IMG/VR virus record: IMGVR_UViG_3300010885_011343
Span: 1-64,000 of that record
Length of the DNA stretch: 64,000 bases
Strand: one strand, 5' to 3'
From: a virus
Positions 33,645 through 45,600 of this stretch are shown here, in pieces. The notes beneath the pieces are model-generated. The model did no database searches. It was not told where the DNA came from and saw nothing but the letters and a program-made list of their open reading frames with translations. A program made the translations under genes and the position numbers. Every line of letters begins with the position of its first letter. The first letter of the stretch is position 1.

Positions 33645-35801
33645 ATGGGAATGGATAAAAGACTAGGCCGAGAAGTATCGGACACATATAAAAGAGAATC
33701 GTCGGGCCTAAAGTTAGACTCTGGTCCTTTTATTGGCAAAGTAAAAAATAACTTAGACCCCACACGTGGCGGACGCCTGCAGGTATATATTCCAGACTTA
33801 AACACTGGCAATGAAAACGATCCTGATAATTGGAGAACAGTAAGTTGGGCAAGCCCATTCTTTGGCACAACCAGTCAACCCGATACCAACAAGCAAAACT
33901 CGTTTAAGAAAGTTAGGCACAGCTACGGAATGTGGATGGTCCCACCAGACATTGGCAATTTAGTGTTATGTACATTTGTACTGGGCGATCCTAACAGGGG
34001 TTTTTGGTTTGCCTGTATTCCAAACCAGCTTGGGCACCATATGATTCCCGGCATTGCCGGCAGTATCAATGTAGACGCTGGACAGATAAGCGATCCCAAA
34101 GTTAAATCCGGTTATAAAAACAATCCCACAGTGGTCAGTGAGTTTAACGAAAACGACGAAGCAATTGACTGGGCTAATTTTATTAACTTAAAAAAGCCCA
34201 TACACGAAGAACAACTTAAGATATTAATCAAGCAAGGGCTAGATGAAGATTACATCAGAGGAATTATTTCCAGCTCAAGTCAACGCGAAACTCCTAGTTT
34301 TGTATTTGGTATAAGCACACCCGGGCGCCCTGTCAATGATCCTGCAGAAGATCCCAACTATAAAGAAAAGTTACAGTCCGGGGACTTAAAAGAAAGCGAC
34401 TATGCAGTTTCTGCACGTAAAGGTGGCCACCAGTTTGTAATGGACGATGGTAACTGGCAAGGCAAAGATCAATTAATAAGATTACGCACTGCCGGCGGGC
34501 ACCAGATATTAATGAATGACAGCGAACGTGTGATGTACATAGCCAACGGTGACGGCAGTGTATGGATGGAGTTCACAGGACCCGGGCATATCAACGTTTA
34601 CTCTGGATCTGGTATTAACATTAGAACACAAGGTGACTTAAACCTACACGCTGATAAGAATATTAATATCAATGCTGGGGAGAATATCAATGTAGCCGCC
34701 GGCAAAGAAATGACTACCCTTAGTCCGACTGTTAAATTTAATGCCACAGGCGAAATGCTGTTGTTTGGCGGTGATGTAAAAGTTGGCAGTTCTGGCCCAA
34801 TGTCCTTTGTCAGTTCGGGCACAGCCAATTTGAATTCTGGCGGATCGTTGCATTTAGTGGGCAGTAACATTACGTTAAACGACGGTGGCGGTGCCACAGT
34901 TAATAGACCTACTCCGTTAAAATACAATAAACTAACTGAAACAGGATACAAAGACGGTAGCTGGGCCTCTGTTGACGGAGGACTAAGCACCATTGTTCCT
35001 ATTGCACCCGCACACGAACCTTGGGGATTGCATAAAGGAACTGTGTTGGCCGGCGTGACCAGTGGCACAGGTATAAATGGGTCAACGTTTGGGGGTACTA
35101 CCGGAACCGGCAACGGTGTAACGTCCGGGCCCGCACCAACCAAAGAGATACCAGTAGTGGAATGTAAAGGCGGTGCAATGCCAACAGATCCTGGTCCACA
35201 AGCGGCACAAAATGCCGGAGTAAAAAATCCAGTTAACAAAAGCTACTTAAACAGAGCCGATAGCCCATCGCCAACAGAAGGTATAGGACCACTAACACCC
35301 GAACAAACCAAAGCATTGATAACACAAATAGGCTGGAACGAAAGCGGTTGGAAGTATAATATTGAAAATCAATACAACTACCTGGGAAAATATCAAACTG
35401 GAGCAGCCGCATTGGTAGATCAGGGATACATCAAGCGAGATGCTTACCAATTGTACGGCAATAAAGCAGTCAACTATCCAACTAGCTGGACAGGCAAAGA
35501 CGGAATCGGCAGTAAAGAATCATACCTGAACAGCGGCGGCGTACAAGAAAAAGTTATGCTCAATCTTTTAAAATCCAACTACAGTACTTTAATAAGAACA
35601 GGCGCAATAAAAGAAGGTGATGACCAGTGTGCCATTGCTGGTATGCTAGCCGCTAGTCACTTAATTGGTGCAGGTGGCGCCAAGAAATGGCGACAAACCG
35701 GTGGTGGTCAGGATGCCAATGGCACCACAGGCACGGTATATTACAATATGGGACGGTATGCAGTCGATGTACTTGCGGCCCCGGCTACTGCACAGGCTTA
35801 A
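33645..35801 (+). CDS. gp5-like baseplate spike with C-terminal peptidoglycan hydrolase
   Basis: This is a 718-residue protein. Residues ~20-130 form an OB-fold of the gp5/VgrG kind (F-I-G-K-V-K-N-N-L-D-P-T-R-G-G-R-L-Q-V-Y-I-P). Residues ~270-430 carry the strand repeats that build the three-stranded spike (L-N-L-H-A-D-K-N-I-N-I-N-A-G-E-N-I-N-V and similar). Residues ~555-718 look like a lysozyme/transglycosylase domain with N-E-S-G-W, Y-N-Y-L-G-K-Y-Q-T-G-A and a late A-x-H-L-I-G-A-G-G-A. In T4 gp5 the lysozyme lies between the OB fold and the spike. Here it is at the end. The protein punctures the cell envelope. The gene starts three bases after the previous stop. Confidence 0.8.
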   Translation: MGMDKRLGREVSDTYKRESSGLKLDSGPFIGKVKNNLDPTRGGRLQVYIPDLNTGNENDPDNWRTVSWASPFFGTTSQPDTNKQNSFKKVRHSYGMWMVPPDIGNLVLCTFVLGDPNRGFWFACIPNQLGHHMIPGIAGSINVDAGQISDPKVKSGYKNNPTVVSEFNENDEAIDWANFINLKKPIHEEQLKILIKQGLDEDYIRGIISSSSQRETPSFVFGISTPGRPVNDPAEDPNYKEKLQSGDLKESDYAVSARKGGHQFVMDDGNWQGKDQLIRLRTAGGHQILMNDSERVMYIANGDGSVWMEFTGPGHINVYSGSGINIRTQGDLNLHADKNININAGENINVAAGKEMTTLSPTVKFNATGEMLLFGGDVKVGSSGPMSFVSSGTANLNSGGSLHLVGSNITLNDGGGATVNRPTPLKYNKLTETGYKDGSWASVDGGLSTIVPIAPAHEPWGLHKGTVLAGVTSGTGINGSTFGGTTGTGNGVTSGPAPTKEIPVVECKGGAMPTDPGPQAAQNAGVKNPVNKSYLNRADSPSPTEGIGPLTPEQTKALITQIGWNESGWKYNIENQYNYLGKYQTGAAALVDQGYIKRDAYQLYGNKAVNYPTSWTGKDGIGSKESYLNSGGVQEKVMLNLLKSNYSTLIRTGAIKEGDDQCAIAGMLAASHLIGAGGAKKWRQTGGGQDANGTTGTVYYNMGRYAVDVLAAPATAQA

Positions 35802-35808
35802 ATACTAT

Positions 35809-36183
35809 ATGGCAACATACAAAGGATTCAGCACCTATAACAGGGTTAAAAAATTTAAGTTAACTGACTTTGACTTAGTTAAACAAGACCTGTTCAACCA
35901 TTTTAACATTCGCAAAGGCGAAAAGTTAATGGATCCCAGCTTTGGAACGATCATATGGGGGTTATTATTTGAACCATTTACAGATGAATTAAAGCAATCT
36001 GTAATTAAAGACATCAATACCGTTATAAATTATGATCCTAGGATAAACATAGACAACGTGGTAATAGCACAATACGAGTACGGTCTTCAAATTGATTTGG
36101 CATTAACTTATGTTCCTTATAACCAAACAGAAACATTGCGAATCAAATTTGACCAAGAATCTCAAACTGCTAGTGTACGCTAA
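35809..36183 (+). CDS. gp25: Baseplate wedge protein gp25
   Basis: From the ATG at 35809 the product has 124 residues, close to T4 gp25 (132 aa). The family core is present: V-K-Q-D-L-F-N-H-F-N-I-R-K-G-E-K, then D-P-S-F-G-T-I-I-W-G-L-L-F-E-P. The open frame extends upstream to 35665 but that part overlaps the gp5-like gene, so the later start is used. In T4-type tails gp25 links the baseplate to the first sheath ring. The stop is followed by a late-promoter motif for gp6. Confidence 0.95.
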   Translation: MATYKGFSTYNRVKKFKLTDFDLVKQDLFNHFNIRKGEKLMDPSFGTIIWGLLFEPFTDELKQSVIKDINTVINYDPRINIDNVVIAQYEYGLQIDLALTYVPYNQTETLRIKFDQESQTASVR

Positions 36184-36206
36184 TAAACGGCGTACATTTT
36201 AAAACC

Positions 36207-36214
36207 GATAAATA
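36207..36214 (+). promoter_or_regulatory. Late promoter motif GATAAATA before gp6
   Basis: GATAAATA on the plus strand, 19 bases upstream of the gp6 ATG at 36234, in the only non-coding gap of the gp25-gp6-gp7 segment. Confidence 0.6.
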
Positions 36215-36233
36215 TTAAAAACGGGTAATATAG

Positions 36234-39200
36234 ATGGCAATCAATACAAGACAAAACAGTTTGCTGGTAGCAGAAAATTGGAAAAAGATCTATCAGACTT
36301 TCCAAGAGGCTGACTTCACTAGCTATGATTTTGAAACTCTGCGTAAGAGTATGATTGATTACATCAAGCTCTACTACCCAGAAGATTTTAACGATTTTAC
36401 TGAAAGCAGTGAGTTTATTGCTCTAATAGACTTAATTGCTTTTATGGGCCAAGCATTGGCATTCCGTACAGATTTAAATGCTCGCGAAAACTTCATTGAC
36501 ACAGCAGAGCGTAGAGACAGCATTTTAAAGCTAGCACGATTAATCAGCTATAATCCCAAGCGTAACATTTCTTCTAGCGGTTTCTTAAAGATTGAAACTG
36601 TTAGCACCACAGAAACACTCTACGACAGCAACGGATTTAATCTAAGCAACTTATCAGTCAACTGGAACGATTTAAGCAACGATAACTGGTTAGAACAGTT
36701 TACCACCATTGTTAATGCCGCATTGATCAGCAGTCAAGTAATTGGTAAACCTGGAAATACACAGACAATTAACAGTGTCAGAACAGAAGAATACGGACTT
36801 AATTTGATCCCTAATGTTCTTGGCGTGTACAAGTTTCAAAGCGCCATTGAAGGCAACAATTTTGATTTTGAAATAGTAAGCCCTACCAGCATAGCTAAAT
36901 CATATATCTACGAGCGCACTCCAAGTAAAAACGCACCGTTTAATATACTGTATCGCAATGACAATTATGGAAACACCAGCAATGACACTGGATTTTTTGT
37001 TTACTTTAAACAAGGCGCATTGGCTAGCCAAGAATTTACCTTAAGTGACAGTATTCCTAATAGAGTGGTTAATTTTAATTTTAGTAATATTAATAACACA
37101 GACGTTTGGTTATACAGTTTAGACAGCAACGGAGAATTAAACGAACTATGGACACAAGTTCCTGCAGTTGGCGGCGTAAACGTAATCTATAACAAGTCTC
37201 AAGAGCGTAACCTATATCAAGTTAACACCAAGGCCAACGATCAAATTGATTTGGTATTTGGCGATGGCAGCTTTGCCAACATTCCAACAGGATCTTACAG
37301 ACTATATTATCGCACCAGTGCAGGCATTGGCTACAAAATTACACCTGATGAAATGAAGGGCGTGGCAATATCCTTTAACTATGTCAGTAGAGATAACAGA
37401 GTAGAAACTCTTAACCTACGTGCCAGCTTGCAGTATACTGTAACTAACGCCAGCTCAAGAGAAACTACTGCGGATATTAAACAAAAAGCTCCTCAGCAAT
37501 ACTACACACAAAACCGTATGATCACTGGAGAGGATTATAACATCCTCCCTTACACAACATTTGGTAACGTACTAAAGGCTAAATCAGTTAACAGAACAAG
37601 TTCCGGGGTTAGTCGTTATCTGGACGTAATTGATCCAACTGCAAAGTATTCTAGTACAAATATTTTTTGCAGTGATGGCTTACTATACCAAGACAACTAC
37701 ATCCGTGCATTTAAATTTAATGCAAATAGCAGTGGCGAGATATCTAAAGTTATCAACAATAATATTGTTAAAGATATTATTTTAAGTCAAGAACTACAGC
37801 ATTTTTACTATGCCAATTATCCTCGCTTTCCTGGAGATAACACTACCAGTGTATTAAAAAATATAAACTGGAATTTAACAACTTTTGGTAGCAATACTGC
37901 CACAGGTTATTTTGTGTTAAATGGAACTCCGGCTGTCATTGGCGGCGTTGCTAAAAACGAAACTCGATATCTACGTCAGGGTGCCATTATTAAGTTTGTT
38001 CCACGAGCAGGATATTATTTTGATACAAGTAATAATATGATTCCTGGTACTGCGCCAATCGGCAGTAATACCAGCATATATGCCTGTGTTACCGTAGTCT
38101 ACGGTAACGGAACAAACAACGGCACGGGAAATTTAGATGACGGCACAGGTCCAGTTATACTAAATGTTAAAGTGCCAACCGGCGCAGTGATAGCAGAAGT
38201 TATTCCTGTTTTTAAGAATGGCTTTACTAGCTTTTACAACGAAGCAATTACTGGACTAATTAAAAGTTTTAAAAACTTTGGTCTGACCTTTGATGTTGAA
38301 AAGCAAATTTGGAAAATTATCTCTTCTGAGAATTTAAATACGTCTGGGCAGTTTAGTTTAACCAATCAAAATGATATTAGTGGAACTGGATTAGATGCCA
38401 GCTGGTTAATACGTTTTGAATACAATCTTGATGGTTACATTGTCTATTACAGAGGCATCGAATATACCTTTGAAAGTGCCGGCCAAACTGGTTTCTTCTT
38501 TGATGATCGTGTCAAGGTGTACGATACTAAGACAGGTACTGTGGTCAATGACCAAGTTACAGTACTAAAAACAAATAGACAGCCAGATTCAAATTTTTCA
38601 TTGGCGCAAGATTGTTCTTGGAAGATTTATAAAAATAGCGTTGGCAGCGACGGTTATGTGGACAAGAATAAAATATATGTAACTTTTGCCGATTCAAATA
38701 ACGATGGAATTCCAGATAATCCAGATTTGTTTAAATTGGTAGTTGACCCTACTGTTAATTCTGCAACTAAGTTTGTGTATTTTCAACGTGAAGCAGGATA
38801 CCAACGTTTTCAAAATTTAATTCCGTTAGATAATAAAACTATTGTTAGTTTGTATGCCACAGCCAGCGACATTGCCGGAGTCAATAATTTATATCTATCA
38901 GGGCAACAATTTTATGCGTATGGCGAAAATGCTTTCTACAAATTGAATAGTGATAGAACATTGACAGCGATCACCGATTACACTGCTAGGATTGGCAGAC
39001 AAGAATTGCAATTTCAATATAGACATAACAGTCCCGATTACCGTCGCATCAATCCAAGCAATACAAATGTAATTGACCTTTACATATTAACTTCTGCATA
39101 TGAAAGTGCCTACCGTGTTTGGATACAGGATACCAGCGGCGCAACAGAACAACCATATGAGCCAACCACTGACAGTCTAAACGACGAGTTCAGTAAGTTA

Positions 39201-39650
39201 AACGATATTAAGAGTATCAGCGATACTATAGTCTTTCAGAGTGCCAAGTTTAAACCAATATTTGGTTATAAAGCAAACAACTCGTTACAGGCTACATTTA
39301 AAGTGGTAAAGAATCCTTCAATTAGCATCAGCGACAACGACATTAAGACTTCAGTTATTAATGCAATTAACAGTTACTTTGATATTACAAACTGGGACTT
39401 TGGTGAAACATTTTATTTCTCTGAGTTAAGCGCATACCTACACAGAGCACTAAGCCCAAATGTTGCCAGTATTATCATTGTGCCTGCTGACGCTGGTACT
39501 AGTTTTGGAACATTATATCAAATCAATTGCGAGCCACACGAAATTATCGTTAGTGCCGCAACCGTGGAAAATGTTGAAGTTATTACATCGTTGACGGCTA
39601 ATCAATTGAACCTAAGCGTGGCATCATTGAATAAAGAAATTTTAATTTAA
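36234..39650 (+). CDS. gp6: Baseplate wedge protein gp6
   Basis: This is a 1138-residue protein. The N-terminus (I-K-L-Y-Y-P-E-D-F-N-D-F, then S-S-E-F-I-A-L-I-D-L-I-A-F-M-G-Q-A-L-A-F-R-T-D-L-N-A-R-E-N-F) is the gp6 family hallmark and corresponds to the part that builds the baseplate inner ring. The C-terminal region (I-N-S-Y-F-D-I-T-N-W-D-F-G-E-T-F-Y-F-S-E-L-S-A-Y-L-H) is also typical. The middle contains extra beta-rich sequence, so the protein is nearly twice T4 gp6 (660 aa). Its order gp25-gp6-gp7-like agrees with T4-type wedge clusters. Confidence 0.92.
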   Translation: MAINTRQNSLLVAENWKKIYQTFQEADFTSYDFETLRKSMIDYIKLYYPEDFNDFTESSEFIALIDLIAFMGQALAFRTDLNARENFIDTAERRDSILKLARLISYNPKRNISSSGFLKIETVSTTETLYDSNGFNLSNLSVNWNDLSNDNWLEQFTTIVNAALISSQVIGKPGNTQTINSVRTEEYGLNLIPNVLGVYKFQSAIEGNNFDFEIVSPTSIAKSYIYERTPSKNAPFNILYRNDNYGNTSNDTGFFVYFKQGALASQEFTLSDSIPNRVVNFNFSNINNTDVWLYSLDSNGELNELWTQVPAVGGVNVIYNKSQERNLYQVNTKANDQIDLVFGDGSFANIPTGSYRLYYRTSAGIGYKITPDEMKGVAISFNYVSRDNRVETLNLRASLQYTVTNASSRETTADIKQKAPQQYYTQNRMITGEDYNILPYTTFGNVLKAKSVNRTSSGVSRYLDVIDPTAKYSSTNIFCSDGLLYQDNYIRAFKFNANSSGEISKVINNNIVKDIILSQELQHFYYANYPRFPGDNTTSVLKNINWNLTTFGSNTATGYFVLNGTPAVIGGVAKNETRYLRQGAIIKFVPRAGYYFDTSNNMIPGTAPIGSNTSIYACVTVVYGNGTNNGTGNLDDGTGPVILNVKVPTGAVIAEVIPVFKNGFTSFYNEAITGLIKSFKNFGLTFDVEKQIWKIISSENLNTSGQFSLTNQNDISGTGLDASWLIRFEYNLDGYIVYYRGIEYTFESAGQTGFFFDDRVKVYDTKTGTVVNDQVTVLKTNRQPDSNFSLAQDCSWKIYKNSVGSDGYVDKNKIYVTFADSNNDGIPDNPDLFKLVVDPTVNSATKFVYFQREAGYQRFQNLIPLDNKTIVSLYATASDIAGVNNLYLSGQQFYAYGENAFYKLNSDRTLTAITDYTARIGRQELQFQYRHNSPDYRRINPSNTNVIDLYILTSAYESAYRVWIQDTSGATEQPYEPTTDSLNDEFSKLNDIKSISDTIVFQSAKFKPIFGYKANNSLQATFKVVKNPSISISDNDIKTSVINAINSYFDITNWDFGETFYFSELSAYLHRALSPNVASIIIVPADAGTSFGTLYQINCEPHEIIVSAATVENVEVITSLTANQLNLSVASLNKEILI

Positions 39651-39660
39651 TTGGTAAAAT

Positions 39661-42600
39661 ATGGCAACCAGACGAACTCTAGATTTTTTACCAACAGTAT
39701 TCCAAACCGATACTAACAAAAAGTTTTTACAAGCTACACTGGACCAATTGGTCAGTGAACCAAATTTTGATAGAATTGACGGATATGTTGGCAGACAGTT
39801 TGCACCAACTTACAAAGCTAATGATAGTTACATTAGCGAGGCCAATAAAGATCGCCAAAATTATCAACTTGAGCCCAGCGTATTAATCAAAGGCTCTTCT
39901 GGCGAAGCTACCTTTTACAGCAATTACAGCGATCTTGCTAATAAGATTTCATACTATGGTGGAGTTACCAACGACCACCGTAGATTGTTTTCCAATGAAT
40001 ATTATACCTATACTGGTTTATTTGACTTAGACAAGTTTGTTAACTTTAGCCAGTATTACTGGTTGCCAAATGGACCTAGTCCTATTGCAATCAGCAGTAA
40101 GCCTGTGAGCAGTCAAGCTACGTTTACATTTACTAGAGACGAAGCTAACAATTCTTATACCGTGGCCGGACAGTCCTCGGGTAATCCTGAATTGGTTGTT
40201 GCACGTGGCGGTTTTTATAAATTTGTATTGAACCAACCAAACAGCCGTTTCTACATTCAAACCGAGCCTGGTGTATCGGGCGTTAAACGATTGGCGTTGA
40301 ATACAAGTACCAGAGACATCTATGGCATTACAGCCAATGGAGTTGAGACTGGCACCATTGAATTTACTGTGCCATTGAACAATGTGCAAGACCGCTGGTT
40401 AAAAATACCATTGGTTGAGAACGTTGATTATGCCACAGATGCACTCTATCAAGATCTTGTTGGCACTCCAGTTGACGAATTTAAAATTGACGGAAGCAAT
40501 ATTGGGTTGAATGGCAAGAACGTTATTTTCTTAAATCCTGCAGACACTCACAAAGGTGTGTACAGAATAAGATTTGTCAACAATACAATTACATTTGATA
40601 AAATTAGAGATATTGATCCTGACAGTCGAGTATATGTTCGCTCGGGGCTAACATACAGCAACAACGAATATTATAAAACAGAAAACAATCAATGGGAAGC
40701 AATTCCTAGTCTAACAGCACAACTTGATGTTTTATATTACCAAGATGCAACCAATCCAAATATGTTTGGAAAAATTAAAATCTTGGAAACGCCTGCCGAG
40801 CCATTGAATATAGATGAATTGGTCATTGGAAAAACACAGTACACTACACAAGATGGTATACAATTTACCAATGGATTGGTAGTTAAGTTTGATGATTCTG
40901 TTTTACCGGCCAAGTATCAAAATAAAACTTATATTGTTGAAGGCGTTGGCAGTAGCATTACATTAGTGGATTTTTCTTTACTGGTATTTCCTGAACCCAA
41001 TGCACAAGTTAATACAGTTCCCTGGGATGCTGTGCCCTATAGCTCCGGTACATTAGATGAACCGTTCCGTGGTCCGGCAATACCAGATTACTTTACCAGC
41101 AATCGTGCCAGCATTGATTTAAACGCCTGGGCAAGACATAACCGTTGGTTCCACTCGGATGTAATTGAATTGAGTGCCAAAGCGAATGGGTCAACGCCGT
41201 TGTTTGACCAGGCAGTTCGTGCTCAACGTCCAATCATTGAAGCCGAACCTAATGTTCAACTGTTTCAATTTGGTCGAGTTGGCAAGCGTCCAGTAAACCA
41301 CATTGATGTAACAACCACTGATGCATTTAATCAAGTACAACATAGTAAATCTCTTTTAGTCAATGGAGTACGACTAAAAGAATTTGATCGTATATTATTT
41401 GCCAACGATAAAGATCCATTGGTACGCAGTCAAATTTATACAGTACGTTACCAATTACAAAACGAACCCAGTTATCGTAGTGTTTATGATGGCACCGGCC
41501 GTGGAAGTATTACAAGACGCATTGACGGCCGCAATGATTATGTGGAAGTAATTGGCAGTGGCACAGACTTCACGTCGGAATTAGATGCTGGCAGTACACT
41601 ATATGACGCAGAAGGCAACTACTTAGGTACAGTAACACAGGTTATGTCCAGTACTAGTTTGGGTCTAATAGACACACCCAATACGTTTACGGGAGTTAGT
41701 GTTTTCCAATATAGAAATCCCAAGATACAACTTACGCTCGGTGAGGCAGACGATGCTGTAGACAAGTTTGATTGCGTCGTTGCCATAGACGGCGAAAGCA
41801 AAGGAAAGACATATTGGTACAATGGAGACACCTGGCAATTAGCGCAACAAAAAAGTGAAACTAATCAAATTTTAAAATTTGATGCTTTTGACAATACTGA
41901 TACAAGTTTTGGATCGTATAACGGAACAAACTTTACAGGCACTAACATTTTTAGTTATAAGACTGGCTCGGGCAAAATAGACGCAGTGCTAGGACAAGCA
42001 TTGGCCTATGAAAACACAACAAATAACACTGCCGATTTAGTATTCGATAACAATTTTGATAACGATACATTTACCTACGTTGACGGAACACAACTGCTGA
42101 CTAAGTCCATCAATTCGGGATACATTAGACAAAACGTCAATGGAACTGAATTTGTTAAACGTAATGTTTGGGCAAAAGTTGTTGAGGATACTAAACAATA
42201 TCAAATCTTTAGTAAAACTTATACTGGAAAAACCAATCACATTGAAATTGACGTGTTGCCAGAATCTGAATTAGAGGTTCCAACAACAAAAGTTTTTGTC
42301 AACAACAAGTTATTGGAAAGCAGCCAATACAGTTTTCAGAAAGTTGGAAAACGTAACACGGTAAAAGTTGTTGCTAGTAAATTAGCAGTTGATGATAAGA
42401 TAGATGTTTTAATTTACAGTAAGTCTGCATCTAAACTTGGATATTATCAGGTACCGGCTAACCTTGAATACAATAGCCAGAATAAATCTTTTTCCAAGTT
42501 AACACTGGGACAAATTCGAAATCACTTGACTGCCACCGGACAAAATACAGATAAGGTGTCGGGATTGGTGCCTGGGCCAAGCAATCTTAGAGATTTAAAT

Positions 42601-45600
42601 ATTGCCAGACAGGGCGGCAATATTCTACAACACAGCGCCCCAACAATTTACGCCAGCTTATTTTTAATTGATAAGCAGGCCAATTATGTCAATGGCATTG
42701 AGTACGCACGTAGAGAATATACAAAATTTAAAAATAAATTCATTGAACTGGCCAGCACATTGCCTGGCTTGGATTTAGATAATGCTGGCGCCAGTGTAGA
42801 CATAATATTGTCTAATATCAACGCCATAAAAAATCCTAGCTTTAGTTGGCACTACAGCGATATGGTTCCATACGGCGATTGCCGTATCCTGACATATAAA
42901 ATTAAAGATACAAATAGCTATCAATTTAAAATTGATTCAATTTTCAATGACAAACAGATACAGAACAGAGCTGTCTTGGTTTATCTAAACAATCAACAGT
43001 TAATAAAAGACATTGACTATACATTTGATCAAACCCGTCCTGCAGTAATTTTAAATGAACGCTTCTATCTAACCAATGAAGATGTAATTGAAATTAGAGA
43101 CTATAAAAACACCGACGGCTGCTACATACCAGAAACTCCAACCAAACTTGGATTACACCCTAAATTTAAACCAACGGTTTATCTAGACGACACGTACAGA
43201 GAAGCAGTGGAAGTTATTCAGGGACACGATGGAAGTTTAACTCCTGTGTTTGGCGACTACAGAGATAGTTTCCTACTGGAACTAGAGTTACGTATATACA
43301 ACAACATCAAAATTGATTGCAAAGTTCACCCTACTAGATACAGCCCCGGCCAATTTAGAACAATTGATTACACTCCACTGGAATGGAACAAAGTTTTAAA
43401 CAGTAACTTTTTAAAGTGGGTGGGACAAAATAAATTAGACTTCATTGCCAATGATTGGTTTGATCCTAACGATCCATTTACCTATAACTACAGATACAGT
43501 AAAGATAGTCTTAGCAACCAAAATTTAAATGGGTACTGGAGAGGGATTTATCGTTACTTCTACGACACTGACAGGCCTCACATAGCACCTTGGGAAATGC
43601 TAGGATTTAGCGAGCAACCAACTTGGTGGGAAAACATATATGGTCCTGCACCATATACCAAATATAACACACAATTGTGGTCTGACCTTGAAAATGGCGT
43701 AGTTGCCAGCGGCACACTGGCCGGGATTGACTCTGCTTATATTAGGCCAGGATTAAGTAAAATTATCCCAGTGGATGAAAACGGTGGCTTACTGCATCCG
43801 TTGGCCATTGGTATTTCTACAGAATTTAATAGTGTACAAGCATCTAGTGGATATCAGATTGGTGACGGAGCGCCAATAGAAGCTGCCTGGCAGAGAACCA
43901 GCGAGTATCCGTATGCACTGCAACGTTCGTTGGCATTGACTCGCCCTGCCTGGTACTTTGGCACATTATTTGATGTCAATGGTTATGCCAAAGATGCGGC
44001 ATTAGATCAGTATACTGTTGCCAATACCAGTCGACGTGTTGCGCCCAAGGACATTGTAATCAACGGCGAAACAGTCAACAATCAAATAACACGGGCCAGC
44101 GGATACATAAATTGGATCACTGATTATATGACCAGCTTGGGTCTGGACGCTCGCTCTAAACTTAGAAACAATTTAGACAACCTAACAGTTGAGTTAAGCT
44201 ACAGAGTTGGTGGATTTACCGATAAGAACTATATTACAGTTTTGGCTGAACAATATAGTCCAACCAGTACCAATGCCAGCGTAGTGGTACCAAACGAAAG
44301 CTATTCGTTAATTCTTAATAAGAATGTACCTAAAGAGCGTGTTGCCTATAGTGCCGTAATTATAGAAAAAACTAGCACAGGCTTTGCTGTCAGCGGCTAC
44401 AATCTTAACTATCCTTATTTTACAGTAGTGCCTAGTGACACTGCCGGAGAAAGTTATGCTATAACGCAAGACGGTCAAGCGGCAATGATCTATAAAGAAT
44501 ATAGAAAACAAAAGTTGGTAATTCCATATGGTCACGAGTTTACCACTAAACAACAAGTAGTTGACTTCTTGGTAAGCCACCAACGCTACCTACTATCTCA
44601 GGGATTTATCTTTGATGAATTTGATGATACACTGGCTAAAACCAAAGATTGGGTATTGAGCGCATACGAATTTCTAGGTTGGACTATCCAGGGATGGAAG
44701 CCGGGTAGTATATTAATTTTAAGTCCAGTAAGTACAAAAATTAAACTAATAACAGCCGATGGTGTAGTTGATGAAATTACCAATGAGAGTAATGGCACTA
44801 AAATATTAGATCCAAACTTCTCCGTAATACGTCCGGTAAACTTTACCAGTGTACGTGAACCTGATCTGTTTACATTGGATACTATCAGTGGGCAAACTAT
44901 TGCGTTCCTAGAGCTAGACATAGTTCAATACGAGCACGTATTGCGCTTTGACAACAGTACAGTTTTCAATGATATCATTTATCAACCTGAGTCAGGTAGC
45001 CGACAATTTAGATTAAAGATAGTTGGAAGCAAAACTGCCAATTGGACAGGAGCATTAAATCCTCCTGGATTTATATACAACAATCCAACGGTGCCCGAAT
45101 GGAGACCAGGCAAAGATTATCTCAAAGGTGACATTGTTACATATAAGAGCCAATACTATACTGCGGCACAAAAGATCTCTGCACAAACAACTTTTGTACA
45201 AAGTTATTGGAAACAAATTGAAAAGACACAGATTAAAACAGGGTTGTTGTCTAACTTTGCCAACAATGCTGGAAAATTTGTTGACGTCTATGATCCAGAC
45301 AGTAGTCTACTAGATCATCAAATGGCACGTATGAGTGCCGGATTAATAGGATTCCGTCAGAGAGCATATCTTGATGACTTTTATCTCGACACAACTACGC
45401 AATCTAAATTCTATCAAGGGTTTATTAAACAAAAAGGTACTAAGCAGGCCATTGATGCAATGCTTGGCGCACAATTTGGCGATTTACAAAACAACATACA
45501 GTTGCACGAAGAATGGGGTGTGCGGGTTGGAGAATACGGTGCATTATCCAGCAACCAAACAGTTGAAATTGTATTAAAAGAATCAGAGATTAAAAATAAT

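Noticed and set aside
34598-35239. Minus-strand 213-residue frame inside the gp5-like gene
   Set aside because: Pro/Val-rich shadow of the spike and linker region, with no ribosome site or promoter and covered by a convincing plus-strand protein.
35665-35808. Upstream extension of gp25
   Set aside because: The extra frame lies wholly inside the gp5-like gene and is unlike gp25. The ATG at 35809 gives the family length.
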